Numbered from the stretch's first letter, positions 1 through 13,287 are shown. The stretch: 64,000 nucleotides of DNA from Leucaena leucocephala (GCA_037074615.1 CM073538.1:18222568-18286567), one strand, 5' to 3'. Notes: a model not told the origin generated them from the sequence alone. Numbers and translations: made by a program.

Positions 1-888
1 GGAATTGGGCAAAGAAAATTTTCAATCTAGAGTCCTCAACCAAAGTTAACGTGGGAGTGAGTTGTCCCTCGACTTTAAAAGTGTGGGGGGAGGTGTTCAA
101 TACGTTTGCCTTAAAACTAGCTCGGCACACCCGTTCCCCACCAATATCGGTAGGTTAGCAGAGAAAGTGAGCAATCCACGATCCTCAACAAAAGCTGAGA
201 TAGGCGGTGAGCTGTCCTTGAATTATGAAAGAGTACGGGAATGTCCCCCTCGGTTTCCTTAAACCAGCTCGAAACACTCGTGCGCCACCTTTATGCATAG
301 GTTCAACCATGAAAGTGGCCATGTTATAGTCCCTGTTCAAAGTTGAGATGAGCGGTGACTTTCACTCAATCCTAAGAGCGCAGCGATGGTTTGCCAGAAT
401 TGGCTGGAAACACTGGATCATTGTTCACGGCCTACGGCGATGAACTGAGCAACCACAATGCGCAATCTAGAATCCTCAACGAATGTGGGCGTGGGAGTGA
501 TCTCGCACTCGACTTTGAAACGGGAAGAAACGCTCAACGCATTCGCCTTAGAGCTAGCCTGGAAAGCTCGTTCCTGGAAAATAGCGATAAGCTAGATAAG
601 AAGGTGAGCATTCTGCAATCCTCAACGAAAATTGGGGTGGGCTGCCGCCTGTTGTCACTCAATTATGGAGTTGGACGGGAGTGTTCTCTTCTACTTCCTT
701 AAACCCGCTCGGAGCACGCGTTCGTCACCTCTGTGGACGAATTTAGGCATACGCAAGTCCTGTTGAAGGTTGAGACGAACGGCGAGTTTCACTCCCTCCG
801 GCAACGCAGCGACGGTCTGCCATGATTGGCTTGAAAAGCTTGAGCAGTGCCCGTGACCTACGGGAAGGAATTGGGCACAGAAAATGTT

Positions 889-1754
889 CAATCTAGAGTC
901 CTCAACCAAAGTTAACGTGGGAGTGAGTTGTCCCTCGACTTTAAAAGTGTGGGGGGAGGTGTTCAATACGTTTGCCTTAAAACTAGCTCGGCACACCCGT
1001 TCCCCAACAATATCGGTAGGTTAGCAGAGAAAGTGAGCAATCCACGATCCTCAACAAAAGCTGAGATAGGCGGTGAGTTGTCCTTGAATTATGAAAGAGT
1101 ACGGGAATGTCCCCCTCCGTTTCCTTAAACTAGCTCGAAACACTCGTGCGCCACCTTTATGCATAGGTTCAACCATGAAAGTGGCCATGTTATAGTACCT
1201 GTTCAAAGTTGAGATGAGCGGTGACTTTCACTCAATCCTAAGAGCGCAGCGATGGTTTGCCAGAATTGGCTGGAAACACTGGATCATTGTTCACGGCCTA
1301 CGGCGATGAACTGAGCAACCACAATGCGCAATCTAGAATCCTCAACGAATGTGGGCGTGGGAGTGATCTCGCACTCGACTTTGAAACGGGAAGAAACGCT
1401 CAACGCATTCGCCTTAGAGCTAGCCTGGAAAGCTCGTTCCTGGAAAATAGCGATAAGCTAGATAAGAAGGTGAGCATTCTGCAATCCTCAACGAAAATTG
1501 GGGTGGGCTGCCGCCTGTTGTCACTCAATTATGGAGTTGGACGGGAGTGTTCTCTTCTACTTCCTTAAACCCGCTCGGAGCACGCGTTTGTCACCTCTGT
1601 GGACGAATTTAGGCATACGCAAGTCCTGTTGAAGGTTGAGACGAACGGCGAGTTTCACTCCCTCCGGCAACGCAGCGACGGTCTGCCATGATTGGCTTGA
1701 AAAGCTTGAGCAGTGCCCGTGACCTACGGGAAGGAATTGGGCACAGAAAATGTT
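889..1754. repeat. Representative 866-bp monomer made of six ~144-bp subrepeats
   Basis: Within one monomer a related core (TCCTCAAC or CCTGTTCAA followed by AAAG/GAA, then a GTGAG/GCGAG stretch and a TCACTC/TCCCTC stretch) recurs at about 899, 1048, 1197, 1339, 1485 and 1624, and again at 1765 in the next monomer. Spacings are 149, 148, 143, 146, 139 and 141 bp. Subrepeats 1-3 and 4-6 pair with each other most clearly: CAATCTAGAGTCC with CAATCTAGAATCC, GAGCAATCCACGATCC with GAGCATTCTGCAATCC, and TTGCCAGAATTGGCTGG with CTGCCATGATTGGCTTG. The monomer is therefore a diverged dimer of trimers. This is read by eye; a self-dot-plot would set exact borders. Confidence 0.85.
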
Positions 1755-4700
1755 CAATCTAGAGTCCTCAACCAAAGTTAACGTGGGAGTGAGTTGTCCC
1801 TCGACTTTAAAAGTGTGGGGGGAGGTGTTCAATACGTTTGCCTTAAAACTAGCTCGGCACACCCGTTGCCCAACAATATCGGTAGGTTAGCAAAGAAAGT
1901 GAGCAATCCACGATCCTCAACAAAATCTGAGATAGGCGGTGAGCTGTCCTTGAATTATGAAAGAGTACGGGAATGTCCCCCTCCGTTTCCTTAAACCAGC
2001 TCGAAACACTCGTGCGCCACCTTTATGCATAGGTTCAACCATGAAAGTGGCCATGTTATAGTCCCTGTTCAAAGTTGAGATGAGCGGTGACTTTCACTCA
2101 ATCCTAAGAGCGCAGGGATGGTTTACCAGAATTGGCTGGAAACACTGGATCATTGTTCACGGCCTACGGCGATGAACTGAGCAACCACAATGCGCAATCT
2201 AGAATCCTCAATGAATGTGGGCGTTGGAGTGATCTCGCACTCGACTTTGAAACGGGAAGAAACGCTCAACGCATTCGCCTTAGAGCTAGCCTGGAAAGCT
2301 CGTTCCTGGAAAATAGCGATAAGCTAGATAAGAAGGTGAGCATTCTGCAATCCTCAACGAAAATTGGGGTGGGCTGCCGCCTGTTGTCACTCAATTATGG
2401 AGTTGGACGGGAGTTTTCTCTTCTACTTCCTTAAACCCGCTCGGAGCACGCGTTCGTCACCTCTGTGGACGAATTTAGGCATACGCAAGTCCTGTTGAAG
2501 GTTGAGACGAGCGGCGAGTTTCACTCCCTCCGGCAACGCAGCGACGGTCTGCCATGATTGGCTTGAAAAGCTTGAGCAGTGCCCGTGACCTACGGGAAGG
2601 AATTGGGCAAAGAAAATGTTCAATCTAGAGTCCTCAACCAAAGTTAACGTGGGAGTGAGTTGTCCCTCGACTTTAAAAGTGTGGGGGGAGGTGTTCAATA
2701 CGTTTGCCTTAAAACTAGCTCGGCACACCCGTTGCCCACCAATATCGGTAGGTTAGCAGAGAAAGTGAGCAATCCACGATCCTCAACAAAAGCTGAGATA
2801 GGCGGTGAGTTGTCCTTGAATTATGAAAGAGTACGGGAATGTCCCCCTCCGTTTCCTTAAACCAGCTCGAAACACTCGTGCGCCACCTTTATGCATAGGT
2901 TCAACCATGAAAGTGGCCATGTTATAGTACCTGTTCAAAGTTGAGATGAGCGGTGACTTTCACTCAATCCTAAGAGCGCAGCGATGGTTTGCCAGAATTG
3001 GCTGGAAACACTGGATCATTGTTCACGGCCTACGGCGATGAACTGAGCAACCACAATGCGCAATCTAGAATCCTCAACGAATGTGGGCGTGGGAGTGATC
3101 TCGCACTCGACTTTGAAACGGGAAGAAACGCTCAACGCATTCGCCTTAGAGCTAGCCTGGAAAGCTCGTTCCTGGAAAATAGCGATAAGCTAGATAAGAA
3201 GGTGAGCATTCTGCAATCCTCAACGAAAATTGGGGTGGGCTGCCGCCTGTTGTCACTCAATTATGGAGTTGGACGGGAGTGTTCTCTTCTACTTCCTTAA
3301 ACCCGCTCGGAGCACGCGTTCGTCACCTCTGTGGACGAATTTAGGCATACGCAAGTCCTGTTGAAGGTTGAGACGAACGGCGAGTTTCACTCCCTCCGGC
3401 AACGCAGCGACGGTCTGCCATGATTGGCTTGAAAAGCTTGAGCAGTGCCCGTGACCTACGGGAAGGAATTGGGCACAGAAAATGTTCAATCTAGAGTCCT
3501 CAACCAAAGTTAACGTGGGAGTGAGTTGTCCCGCGACTTTAAAAGTGTGGGGGGAGGTGTTCAATACGTTTGCCTTAAAACTAGCTCGGCACACCCGTTC
3601 CCCAACAATATCGGTAGGTTAGCAAAGAAAGTGAGCAATCCACGATCCTCAACAAAATCTGAGATAGGCGGTGAGCTGTCCTTGAATTATGAAAGAGTAC
3701 GGGAATGTCCCCCTCCGTTTCCTTAAACCAGCTCGAAACACTCGTGCGCCACCTTTATGCATAGGTTCAACCATGAAAGTGGCCATGTTATAGTCCCTGT
3801 TCAAAGTTGAGATGAGCGGTGACTTTCACTCAATCCTAAGAGCGCAGCGATGGTTTACCAGAATTGGCTGGAAACACTGGATCATTGTTCACGGCCTACG
3901 GCGATGAATTGAGCAACCACAATGCGCAATCTAGAATCCTCAATGAATGTGGGCGTGGGAGTGATCTCGCACTCGACTTTGAAACGGGAAGAAACGCTCA
4001 ACGCATTCGCCTTAGAGCTAGCCTGGAAAGCTCGTTCCTGGAAAATAGCGATAAGCTAGATAAGAAGGTGAGCATTCTGCAATCCTCAACGAAAATTGGG
4101 GTGGGCTGCCGCCTGTTGTCACTCAATTATGGAGTTGGACGGGAGTGTTCTCTTCTACTTCCTTAAACCCGCTCGGAGCACGCGTTCGTCACCTCTGTGG
4201 ACGAATTTAGGCATACGCAAGTCCTGTTGAAGGTTGAGACGAGCGGCGAGTTTCACTCCCTCCGGCAACGCAGCGACGGTCTGCCATGATTGGCTTGAAA
4301 AGCTTGAGCAGTGCCCGTGACCTACGGGAAGGAATTGGGCAAAGAAAATGTTCAATCTAGAGTCCTCAACCAAAGTTAACGTGGGAGTGAGTTGTCCCTC
4401 GACTTTAAAAGTGTGGGGGGAGGTGTTCAATACGTTTGCCTTAAAACTAGCTCGGCACACCCGTTGCCCACCAATATCGGTAGGTTAGCAGAGAAAGTGA
4501 GCAATCCACGATCCTCAACAAAAGCTGAGATAGGCGGTGAGTTGTCCTTGAATTATGAAAGAGTACGGGAATGTCCCCCTCCGTTTCCTTAAACCAGCTC
4601 GAAACACTCGTGCGCCACCTTTATGCATAGGTTCAACCATGAAAGTGGCCATGTTATAGTACCTGTTCAAAGTTGAGATGAGCGGTGATTTTCACTCAAT

Positions 4701-6950
4701 CCTAAGAGCGCAGCGATGGTTTGCCAGAATTGGCTGGAAACACTGGATCATTGTTCACGGCCTACGGCGATGAACTGAGCAACCACAATGCGCAATCTAG
4801 AATCCTCAACGAATGTGGGCGTGGGAGTGATCTCGCACTCGACTTTGAAACGGGAAGAAACGCTCAACGCATTCGCCTTAGAGCTAGCCTGGAAAGCTCG
4901 TTCCTGGAAAATAGCGATAAGCTAGATAAGAAGGTGAGCATTCTGCAATCCTCAACGAAAATTGGGGTGGGCTGCCGCCTGTTGTCACTCAATTATGGAG
5001 TTGGACGGGAGTGTTCTCTTCTACTTCCTTAAACCCGCTCGGAGCACGCGTTCGTCACCTCTGTGGACGAATTTAGGCATACGCAAGTCCTGTTGAAGGT
5101 TGAGACGAACGGCGAGTTTCACTCCCTCCGGCAACGCAGCGACGGTCTGCCATGATTGGCTTGAAAAGCTTGAGCAGTGCCCGTGACCTACGGGAAGGAA
5201 TTGGGCACAGAAAATGTTCAATCTAGAGTCCTCAACCAAAGTTAACGTGGGAGTGAGTTGTCCCTCGACTTTAAAAGTGTGGGGGGAGGTGTTCAATACG
5301 TTTGCCTTAAAACTAGCTCGGCACACCCGTTCCCCAACAATATCGGTAGGTTAGCAAAGAAAGTGAGCAATCCACGATCCTCAACAAAATCTGAGATAGG
5401 CGGTGAGCTGTCCTTGAATTATGAAAGAGTACGGGAATGTCCCCCTCCGTTTCCTTAAACCAGCTCGAAACACTCGTGCGCCACCTTTATGCATAGGTTC
5501 AACCATGAAAGTGGCCATGTTATAGTCCCTGTTCAAAGTTGAGATGAGCGGTGACTTTCACTCAATCCTAAGAGCGCAGCGATGGTTTACCAGAATTGGC
5601 TGGAAACACTGGATCATTGTTCACGGCCTACGGCGATGAACTGAGCAACCACAATGCGCAATCTAGAATCCTCAATGAATGTGGGCGTGGGAGTGATCTC
5701 GCACTCGACTTTGAAACGGGAAGAAACGCTCAACGCATTCGCCTTAGAGCTAGCCTGGAAAGCTCGTTCCTGGAAAATAGCGATAAGCTAGATAAGAAAG
5801 TGAGCATTCTGCAATCCTCAACGAAAATTGGGGTGGGCTGCCGCCTGTTGTCACTCAATTATGGAGTTGGACGGGAGTGTTCTCTTCTACTTCCTTAAAC
5901 CCGCTCGGAGCACGCGTTCGTCACCTCTGTGGACGAATTTAGGCATACGCAAGTCCTGTTGAAGGTTGAGACGAGCGGCGAGTTTCACTCCCTCCGGCAA
6001 CGCAGCGACGGTCTGCCATGATTGGCTTGAAAAGCTTGAGCAGTGCCCGTGACCTACGGGAAGGAATTGGGCAAAGAAAATGTTCAATCTAGAGTCCTCA
6101 ACCAAAGTTAACGTGGGAGTGAGTTGTCCCTCGACTTTAAAAGTGTGGGGGGAGGTGTTCAATACGTTTGCCTTAAAACTAGCTCGGCACACCCGTTGCC
6201 CACCAATATCGGTAGGTTAGCAGAGAAAGTGAGCAATCCACGATCCTCAACAAAAGCTGAGATAGGCGGTGAGTTGTCCTTGAATTATGAAAGAGTACGG
6301 GAATGTCCCCCTCCGTTTCCTTAAACCAGCTCGAAACACTCGTGCGCCACCTTTATGCATAGGTTCAACCATGAAAGTGGCCATGTTATAGTACCTGTTC
6401 AAAGTTGAGATGAGCGGTGACTTTCACTCAATCCTAAGAGCGCAGCGATGGTTTGCCAGAATTGGCTGGAAACACTGGATCATTGTTCACGGCCTACGGC
6501 GATGAACTGAGCAACCACAATGCGCAATCTAGAATCCTCAACGAATGTGGGCGTGGGAGTGATCTCGCACTCGACTTTGAAACGGGAAGAAACGCTCAAC
6601 GCATTCGCCTTAGAGCTAGCCTGGAAAGCTCGTTCCTGGAAAATAGCGATAAGCTAGATAAGAAGGTGAGCATTCTGCAATCCTCAACGAAAATTGGGGT
6701 GGGCTGCCGCCTGTTGTCACTCAATTATGGAGTTGGACGGGAGTATTCTCTTCTACTTCCTTAAACCCGCTCGGAGCACGCGTTCGTCACCTCTGTGGAC
6801 GAATTTAGGCATACGCAAGTCCTGTTGAAGGTTGAGACGAGCGGCGAGTTTCACTCCCTCCGGCAACGCAGCGACGGTCTGCCATGATTGGCTTGAAAAG
6901 CTTGAGCAGTGCCCGTGACCTACGGGAAGGAATTGGGCAAAGAAAATGTT
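1755..6950. repeat. Dimeric higher-order repeat, 3 x 1,732 bp
   Basis: Two monomer types alternate. Type A (1755, 3487, 5219) has GGTTAGCAAAGAAAG, AAAATCTGAG, CCCAACAATATC and GGTTTACCAG, and is preceded by GGGCACAGAAAATG. Type B (2621, 4353, 6085) has GGTTAGCAGAGAAAG, AAAAGCTGAG, CCCACCAATATC and GGTTTGCCAG, and is preceded by GGGCAAAGAAAATG. The joint alternation of at least five sites over three cycles is the mark of amplification as a two-monomer unit. The pattern stops after 6950, where two B-like monomers lie next to each other. Confidence 0.8.
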
Positions 6951-9900
6951 CAATCTAGAGTCCTCAACCAAAGTTAACGTGGGAGTGAGTTGTCCCTCGA
7001 CTTTAAAAGTGTGGGGGGAGGTGTTCAATACGTTTGCCTTAAAACTAGCTCGGCACACCCGTTGCCCACCAATATCGGTAGGTTAGCAGAGAAAGTGAGC
7101 AATCCACGATCCTCAACAAAAGCTGAGATAGGCGGTGAGTTGTCCTTGAATTATGAAAGAGTACGGGAATGTCCCCCTCGATTTCCTTAAACCAGCTCGA
7201 AACACTCGTACGCCTCCTGTATGCATAGGTTCAACCATGAAAGTGGCCATGTTATAGTCCCTGTTCAAAGTTGAGATGAGCGGTGACTTTCACTCAATCC
7301 TAAGAGCGCAGCGATGGTTTGCCAGAATTGGCTGGAAACACTGGATCATTGTTCACGGCCTACGGCGATGAACTGAGCAACCACAATGCGCAATCTAGAA
7401 TCCTCAACGAATGTGGGCGTGGGAGTGATCTCGCACTCGACTTTGAAACGGGAAGAAAGGCTCAACGCATTCGCCTTAGAGCTAGCCTGGAAAGCTCGTT
7501 CCTGGAAAATAGCGATAAGCTAGATAAGAAGGTGAGCATTCTGCAATCCTCAACGAAAATTGGGGTGGGCTGCCGCCTGTTGTCACTCAATTATGGAGTT
7601 GGACGGGAGTGTTCTCTTCTACTTCCTTAAACCCGCTCGGAGCACGCGTTCGTCACCTCTGTGGACGAATTTAGGCATACGCAAGTCCTGTTGAAGGTTG
7701 AGACGAACGGCGAGTTTCACTCCCTCCGGCAACGCAGCGACGGTCTGCCATGATTGGCTTGAAAAGCTTGAGCAGTGCCCGTGACCTACGGGAAGGAATT
7801 GGGCAAAGAAAATGTTCAATCTAGAGTCCTCAACCAAAGTTAACGTGGGAGTGAGTTGTCCCTCGACTTTAAAAGTGTGGGGGGAGGTGTTCAATACGTT
7901 TGCCTTAAAACTAGCTCGGCACACCCGTTCCCCACTAATATCGGTAGGTTAGCAGAGAAAGTGAGCAATCCACGATCCTCAACAAAAGCTGAGATAGGGG
8001 GTGAGCTGTCCTTGAATTATGAAAGAGTACGGGAATGTCCCCCTCCGTTTCCTTAAACCAGCTCGAAACACTCGTGCGCCACCTTTATGCATAGGTTCAA
8101 CCATGAAAGTGGCCATGTTATAGTCCCTGTTCAAAGTTGAGATGAGCGGTGACTTTCACTCAATCCTAAGAGCGCAGCGATGGTTTACCAGAATTGGCTG
8201 GAAACACTGGATCATTGTTCACGGCCTACGGCGATGAACTGAGCAACCACAATGCGCAATCTAGAATCCTCAACGAATGTGGGCGTGGGAGTGATCTCGC
8301 ACTCGACTTTGAAACGGGAAGAAACGCTCAACGCATTCGCCTTAGAGCTAGCCTGGAAAGCTCGTTCCTGGAAAATAGCGATAAGCTAGATAAGAAGGTG
8401 AGCATTCTGCAATCCTCAACGAAAATTGGGGTGGGCTGCCGCCTGTTGTCACTCAATTATGGAGTTGGACGGGAGTGTTCTCTTCTACTTCCTTAAACCC
8501 GCTCGGAGCACGCGTTCGTCACCTCTGTGGACGAATTTAGGCATACGCAAGTCCTGTTGAAGGTTGAGACGAGCGGCGAGTTTCACTCCCTCCGGCAACG
8601 CAGCGACGGTCTGCCATGATTGGCTTGAAAAGCTTGAGCAGTGCCCGTGACCTACGGGAAGGAATTGGGCAAAGAAAATGTTCAATCTAGAGTCCTCAAC
8701 CAAAGTTAACGTGGGAGTGAGTTGTCCCTCGACTTTAAAAGTGTGGGGGGAGGTGTTCAATACGTTTGCCTTAAAACTAGCTCGGCACACCCGTTGCCCA
8801 CCAATATCGGTAGGTTAGCAGAGAAAGTGAGCAATCCACGATCCTCAACAAAAGCTGAGATAGGCGGTGAGCTGTCCTTGAATTATGAAAGAGTACGGGA
8901 ATGTCCCCCTCCGTTTCCTTAAACCAGCTCGAAACACTCGTGCGCCACCTTTATGCATAGGTTCAACCATGAAAGTGGCCATGTTATAGTCCCTGTTCAA
9001 AGTTGAGATGAGCGGTGACTTTCACTCAATCCTAAGAGCGCAGCGATGGTTTGCCAGAATTGGCTGGAAACACTGGATCATTGTTCACGGCCTACGGCGA
9101 TGAACTGAGCAACCACAATGCGTAATCTGGAATCCTCAACGAATGTGGGCGTGGGAGTGATCTCGCACTCGACTTTGAAACGGGAAGAAACGCTCAACGC
9201 AATCGCCTTAGAGCTAGCCTGGAAAGCTCGTTCCTGGAAAATAGCGATAAGCTAGATAAGAAGGTGTGCATTCTGCAATCCTCAACGAAAATTGGGGTGG
9301 GCTGCCGCCTGTTGTCACTCAATTATGGAGTTGGACGGGAGTGTTCTCTTCTACTTCCTTAAACCCGCTCGGAGCACGCGTTCGTCACCTCTGTGGACGA
9401 ATTTAGGCATACGCAATTCCTGTTGAAGGTTGAGACGAGCGGCGAGTTTCACTCCCTCCGGCAACGCAGCGACGGTCTGCCATGATTGGCTTGAAAAGCT
9501 TGAGCAGTGCCCGTGACGTACGGGAAGGAATTGGGCAAAGAAAATGTTCAATCTAGAGTCCTCAACCAAAGTTAACGTGGGAGTGAGTTGTCCCTCGACT
9601 TTAAAAGTGTGGGGGGAGGTGTTCAATACGTTTGCCTTAAAACTAGCTCGGCACACCCGTTCCCCACCAATATCGGTAGGTTAGTAGAGAAAGTGAGCAA
9701 TCCACGATCCTCAACAAAAGCTGAGATAGGCGGTGAGCTGTCCTTGAATTATGAAAGAGTACGGGAATGTCCCCCTCGGTTTCCTTAAACTAGCTCGAAA
9801 CACTCGTGCGCCACCTTTATGCATAGGTTCAACCATGAAAGTGGCCATGTTATAGTCCCTGTTCAAAGTTGAGATGAGCGGTGACTTTCACTCAATCCTA

Positions 9901-12393
9901 AGAGCGCAGCGATGGTTTGCCAGAATTGGCTGGAAACACTGGATCATTGTTCACGGCCTACGGCGATGAACTGAGCAACCACAATGCGCAATCTAGAATC
10001 CTCAACGAATGTGGGCGTGGGAGTGATCTCGCACTCAACTTTGAAACGGGAAGAAACGCTCAACGCAATCGCCTTAGAGCTAGCCTGGAAAGCTCGTTCC
10101 TGGAAAATAGCGATAAGCTAGATAAGAAGGTGAGCATTCTGCAATCCTCAACGAAAATTGGGGTGGGCTGCCGCCTGTTGTCACTCAATTATGGAGTTGG
10201 ACGGGAGTGTTCTCTTCTACTTCCTTAAACCCGCTCGGAGCACGCGTTCATCACCTCTGTGGACGAATTTAGGCATACGCAATTCCTGTTGAAGGTTGAG
10301 ACGAGCGGCGAGTTTCACTCCCTCCGGCAACGCAGCGACGGTCTGCCATGATTGGCTTGAAAAGCTTGAGCAGTGCCCGTGACCTACGGGAAGGAATTGG
10401 GCAAAGAAAATGTTCAATCTAGAGTCCTCAACCAAAGTTAACGTGGGAGTGAGTTGTCCCTCGACTTTAAAAGTGTGGGGGGAGGTGTTCAATACGTTTG
10501 CCTTAAAACTAGCTCGGCACACCCGTTCCCCACCAATATCGGTAGGTTAGTAGAGAAAGTGAGCAATCCACGATCCTCAACAAAAGCTGAGATAGGCGGT
10601 GAGCTGTCCTTGAATTATGAAAGAGTACGGGAATGTCCCCCTCGGTTTCCTTAAACCAGCTCGAAACACTCGTGCGCCACCTTTATGCATAGGTTTAACC
10701 ATGAAAGTGGCCATGTTATAGTCCCTGTTCAAAGTTGAGATGAGCGGTGACTTTCACTCAATCCTAAGAGCGCAGCGATGGTTTGCCAGAATTGGCTGGA
10801 AACACTGGATCATTGTTCACGGCCTACGGCGATGAACTGAGCAACCACAATGCGCAATCTAGAATCCTCAACGAATGTGGGCGTGGGAGTGATCTCGCAC
10901 TCGACTTTGAAACGGGAAGAAACGCTCAACGCATTCGCCTTAGAGCTAGCCTGGAAAGCTCGTTCCTGGAAAATAGCGATAAGCTAGATAAGAAGGTGAG
11001 CATTCTGCAATCCTCAACGAAAATTGGGGTGGGCTGCCGCCTGTTGTCACTCAATTATGGAGTTGGACGGGAGTGTTCTCTTCTACTTCCTTAAAACCGC
11101 TCGGAGCACGCGTTCGTCACCTCTGTGGACGAATTTAGGCATACGGAAGTCCTGTTGAAGGTTGAGACGAGCGGCGAGTGTCACTCCTTCCGGCAACGCA
11201 GCGACGGTCTGCCATTATTGGCTTGAAAAGCTTGAGCAGTGCCCGTGACCTACGGGAAGGAATTGGGCAAAGAAAATGTTCAATCTAGAGTCCTCAACCA
11301 AAGTTAAGGTGGGAGTGAGTTGTCCCTCGACTTTAAAAGTGTGGGGGGAATGGTTCAATACGTTTGCCTTAAAACTAGCTCGGCACACCCGTTCCCCACC
11401 TATATCGGTAGGTTAGCAGAGAAAGTGAGCAATCCGCGATGCTCAACAAAAGTTGAGATAGGCGATGAGCTGTCCTTGAATTATGAAAGAGTACGGGAAT
11501 GTCCCCCTCGGTTTCCTTAAACCAGCACGAAACACTCGTGCGCAACCTTTATGCATAGGTTCAACCATGAAAGTGGCCATGTTATAGTCCCTGTTCAAAG
11601 TTGAGATGAGCGGTGACTTTCACTCAATCCTAAGAGCGCAGCGATGGTTTGCCAGAATTGGCTAGAAACACTGGATCATTGTTCACGGCCTACGGCGATG
11701 AACTGAGCAACCACAATGCGCAATCTGGAATCCTCAACGAATGTGGGCGTGGGAGTGATCTCGCACTCGACTTTGAAACGGGAAGAAACGCTCAACGCAT
11801 TTGCCTTAGAGCTAGCCTGGAAAGCTCGTTCCTAGAAAATAGCGATAAGCTAGATAAGAAGGTGAGCATTCTGCAATCCTCAACGAAAATTGGGGTGGGC
11901 TGCCGCGTGTTGTCACTTAATTATGGAGTTGGACGGGAGTGTTCTCTTCTACTTCCTTAAACCCGCTCGGAGCACGCGTTCGTCACCTCTGTGGACGAAT
12001 TTAGGCATACGCAAGTCCTGTTGAAGGTTGAGACGAGCGGCGAGTGTCACTCCTTCCGGCAACGCAGCGACGGTCTGCCATTATTGGCTTGAAAAGCTTG
12101 AGCAGTGCCCGTGACCTACGGGAAGGAATTGGGCAAAGAAAATGTTCAATCTAGAGTCCTCAACCAAAGTTAACGTGGGAGTGAGTTGTCCCTCGACTTT
12201 AAAAGTGTGGGGGGAGGTGTTCAATACATTTGCCTTAAAACTAGCTCGGCACACCCGTTCCCCACCAATATCGGTAGGTTAGCAGAGAAAGTGAGCAATC
12301 CACGATCCTCAACAAAAGCTGAGATAGGCGGTGAGCTGTCCTTGAATTATGAAAGAGTACGGGAATGTCCCCCTCGGTTTCCTTAAACCAGCT

Positions 12394-12398
12394 CAAAA
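12394..12398. repeat. Target-site duplication CAAAA, left of solo LTR
   Basis: The five bases CAAAA occur directly before the TG terminus of the solo LTR and again directly after its CA terminus at 14390-14394. Uninterrupted monomers read CGAAA here, so the target copy already carried a CpG-to-CpA change when the element inserted. Confidence 0.92.
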
Positions 12399-12726
12399 TG
12401 TTGGAAATCGTGCCCTAGGGGCCAATCATTATCTTATGAACATTATTGATTTATGAATTTATTAATTGAGTTATCATATTATTTGCATGTTTACTATGAT
12501 GACCATCCTTGGATAATTCATGATATTATCCTAAATGTCCCTGGTCGATCATCTATGTGGGAGCACAGATGAAATAAGACCAGTATGACTTTGAAGATGT
12601 ATAGAGATATAAATCAAAGTCATAAGCACATGTAAGAGTACAGGGTGTTGGACCGACCCGCTATGAGAGAACTGCATGGGTAACGTCATAAGCTTCTCTC
12701 ATATACAAACCATGTCAATATGCCCT

Positions 12727-12864
12727 TTGACCTGAGATCATCATGGATTCCTACATGACAAAACGCTCAGCTTTGACCTAGTCAAAAGTCACTTTTGACC
12801 GAGTGATCATAAAGACTATGTTCGGGCTTAGTGGTTTTTCATGCGGAGGAATGTGAATGGTCAA
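12727..12864 (+). promoter_or_regulatory. W-box cluster in LTR U3 (solo LTR)
   Basis: Five TTGAC cores lie within 138 bp: TTGACC at 12727 and 12773, the reverse GTCAA at 12781, TTGACC at 12795 and the reverse GGTCAA at 12859. Two of them form a perfect inverted repeat, GTCAAAAG-TCA-CTTTTGAC, at 12781-12799. TTGACC/T is the established binding core of plant WRKY factors. The cluster lies about 220-360 bp upstream of the TATA box at 13085, where an enhancer would be expected. WRKY control is inference. Confidence 0.45.
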
Positions 12865-13084
12865 GATGGAATTTGTCCCTCACATTCGTGGAGAGATATT
12901 ACTGGGCCCCTCGATGAGTGAGTCTGAGAAATGTATGGCCATACTGTAATGGAAAGGTAGTTCCATTTCTATAGTCAGACTACTCAGGGATCGAGAAAGT
13001 AACGGTCGGGAATAGGAGGATGACATTATCCATGCCTCATCCATGACCAAAATATCGCGTGATAGAAGGGACATGATATGGTTG

Positions 13085-13092
13085 TATAAAAG
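13085..13092 (+). promoter_or_regulatory. Candidate TATA box of the LTR promoter (solo LTR)
   Basis: TATAAAAG in the context GTTGTATAAAAGG is the best TATA-box match in the LTR outside the low-complexity AT tracts. It would put the U3/R border about 30 bp downstream, near 13120, giving a U3 of about 720 bp. No transcript evidence is available here. Confidence 0.45.
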
Positions 13093-13256
13093 GTTACATC
13101 GTTTATCGATCCTCATATGATTTGGGTAGTTGTTATGTCTTGCTAGAGACCGCTTGCGACTTGTGGGCTAGTATAGCAAATGGCCCACTGCCAACTTCAT
13201 ATGGGCCTACAGGGTCGCACACAAAATAGCCCAACACGAGCTATGATGTCCAGAGT

Positions 13257-13287
13257 CATTGAATCTAAGACATGTCCAGATTCAATG
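13257..13287 (+). repeat. Inverted repeat (possible RNA hairpin) in solo LTR
   Basis: CATTGAATCT at 13257-13266 and AGATTCAATG at 13278-13287 are perfect 10-bp inverted arms with an 11-base spacer. They lie downstream of the candidate TATA box, so they would be transcribed. The same structure is kept at 28582-28612 and 35731-35761 in the complete element. Confidence 0.6.

Larger units (their letters stand above)
1..12398. repeat. Satellite array block 1, 866-bp monomers
   Basis: Head-to-tail tandem array. Taking the motif CAATCTAGAGTCCTCAACC as the monomer start, copies begin at 23, 889, 1755, 2621, 3487, 4353, 5219, 6085, 6951, 7817, 8683, 9549, 10415, 11281 and 12147, all exactly 866 bp apart. 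The last copy is cut at 12398 by the solo LTR. No strand switch or foreign sequence is seen inside the block. Copies differ by scattered single-base changes; most of the block has GCCGCCTGTTGTC where later blocks have GCCGCGTGTTGTC, the change appearing near 11.9 kb. Open frames of 66-103 codons recur in every copy on both strands but are by-products of the repeat. A centromeric, pericentromeric or subtelomeric location is possible, but the sequence alone does not decide. Confidence 0.97.

Noticed and set aside
62..702. Open frames of 66, 88, 100-103 and 101 codons repeated in every monomer, on both strands
   Set aside because: They recur at the 866-bp period, overlap each other on opposite strands, change length with single-base variants (for example 144 codons at 14511 and 121 at 17109) and match no recognised family. 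They are by-products of a repeat with few stop codons.
1..12398. CRISPR-like array of direct repeats
   Set aside because: The period is 866 bp with no unique spacers, and the setting is a plant satellite with a copia retrotransposon, not prokaryotic DNA.
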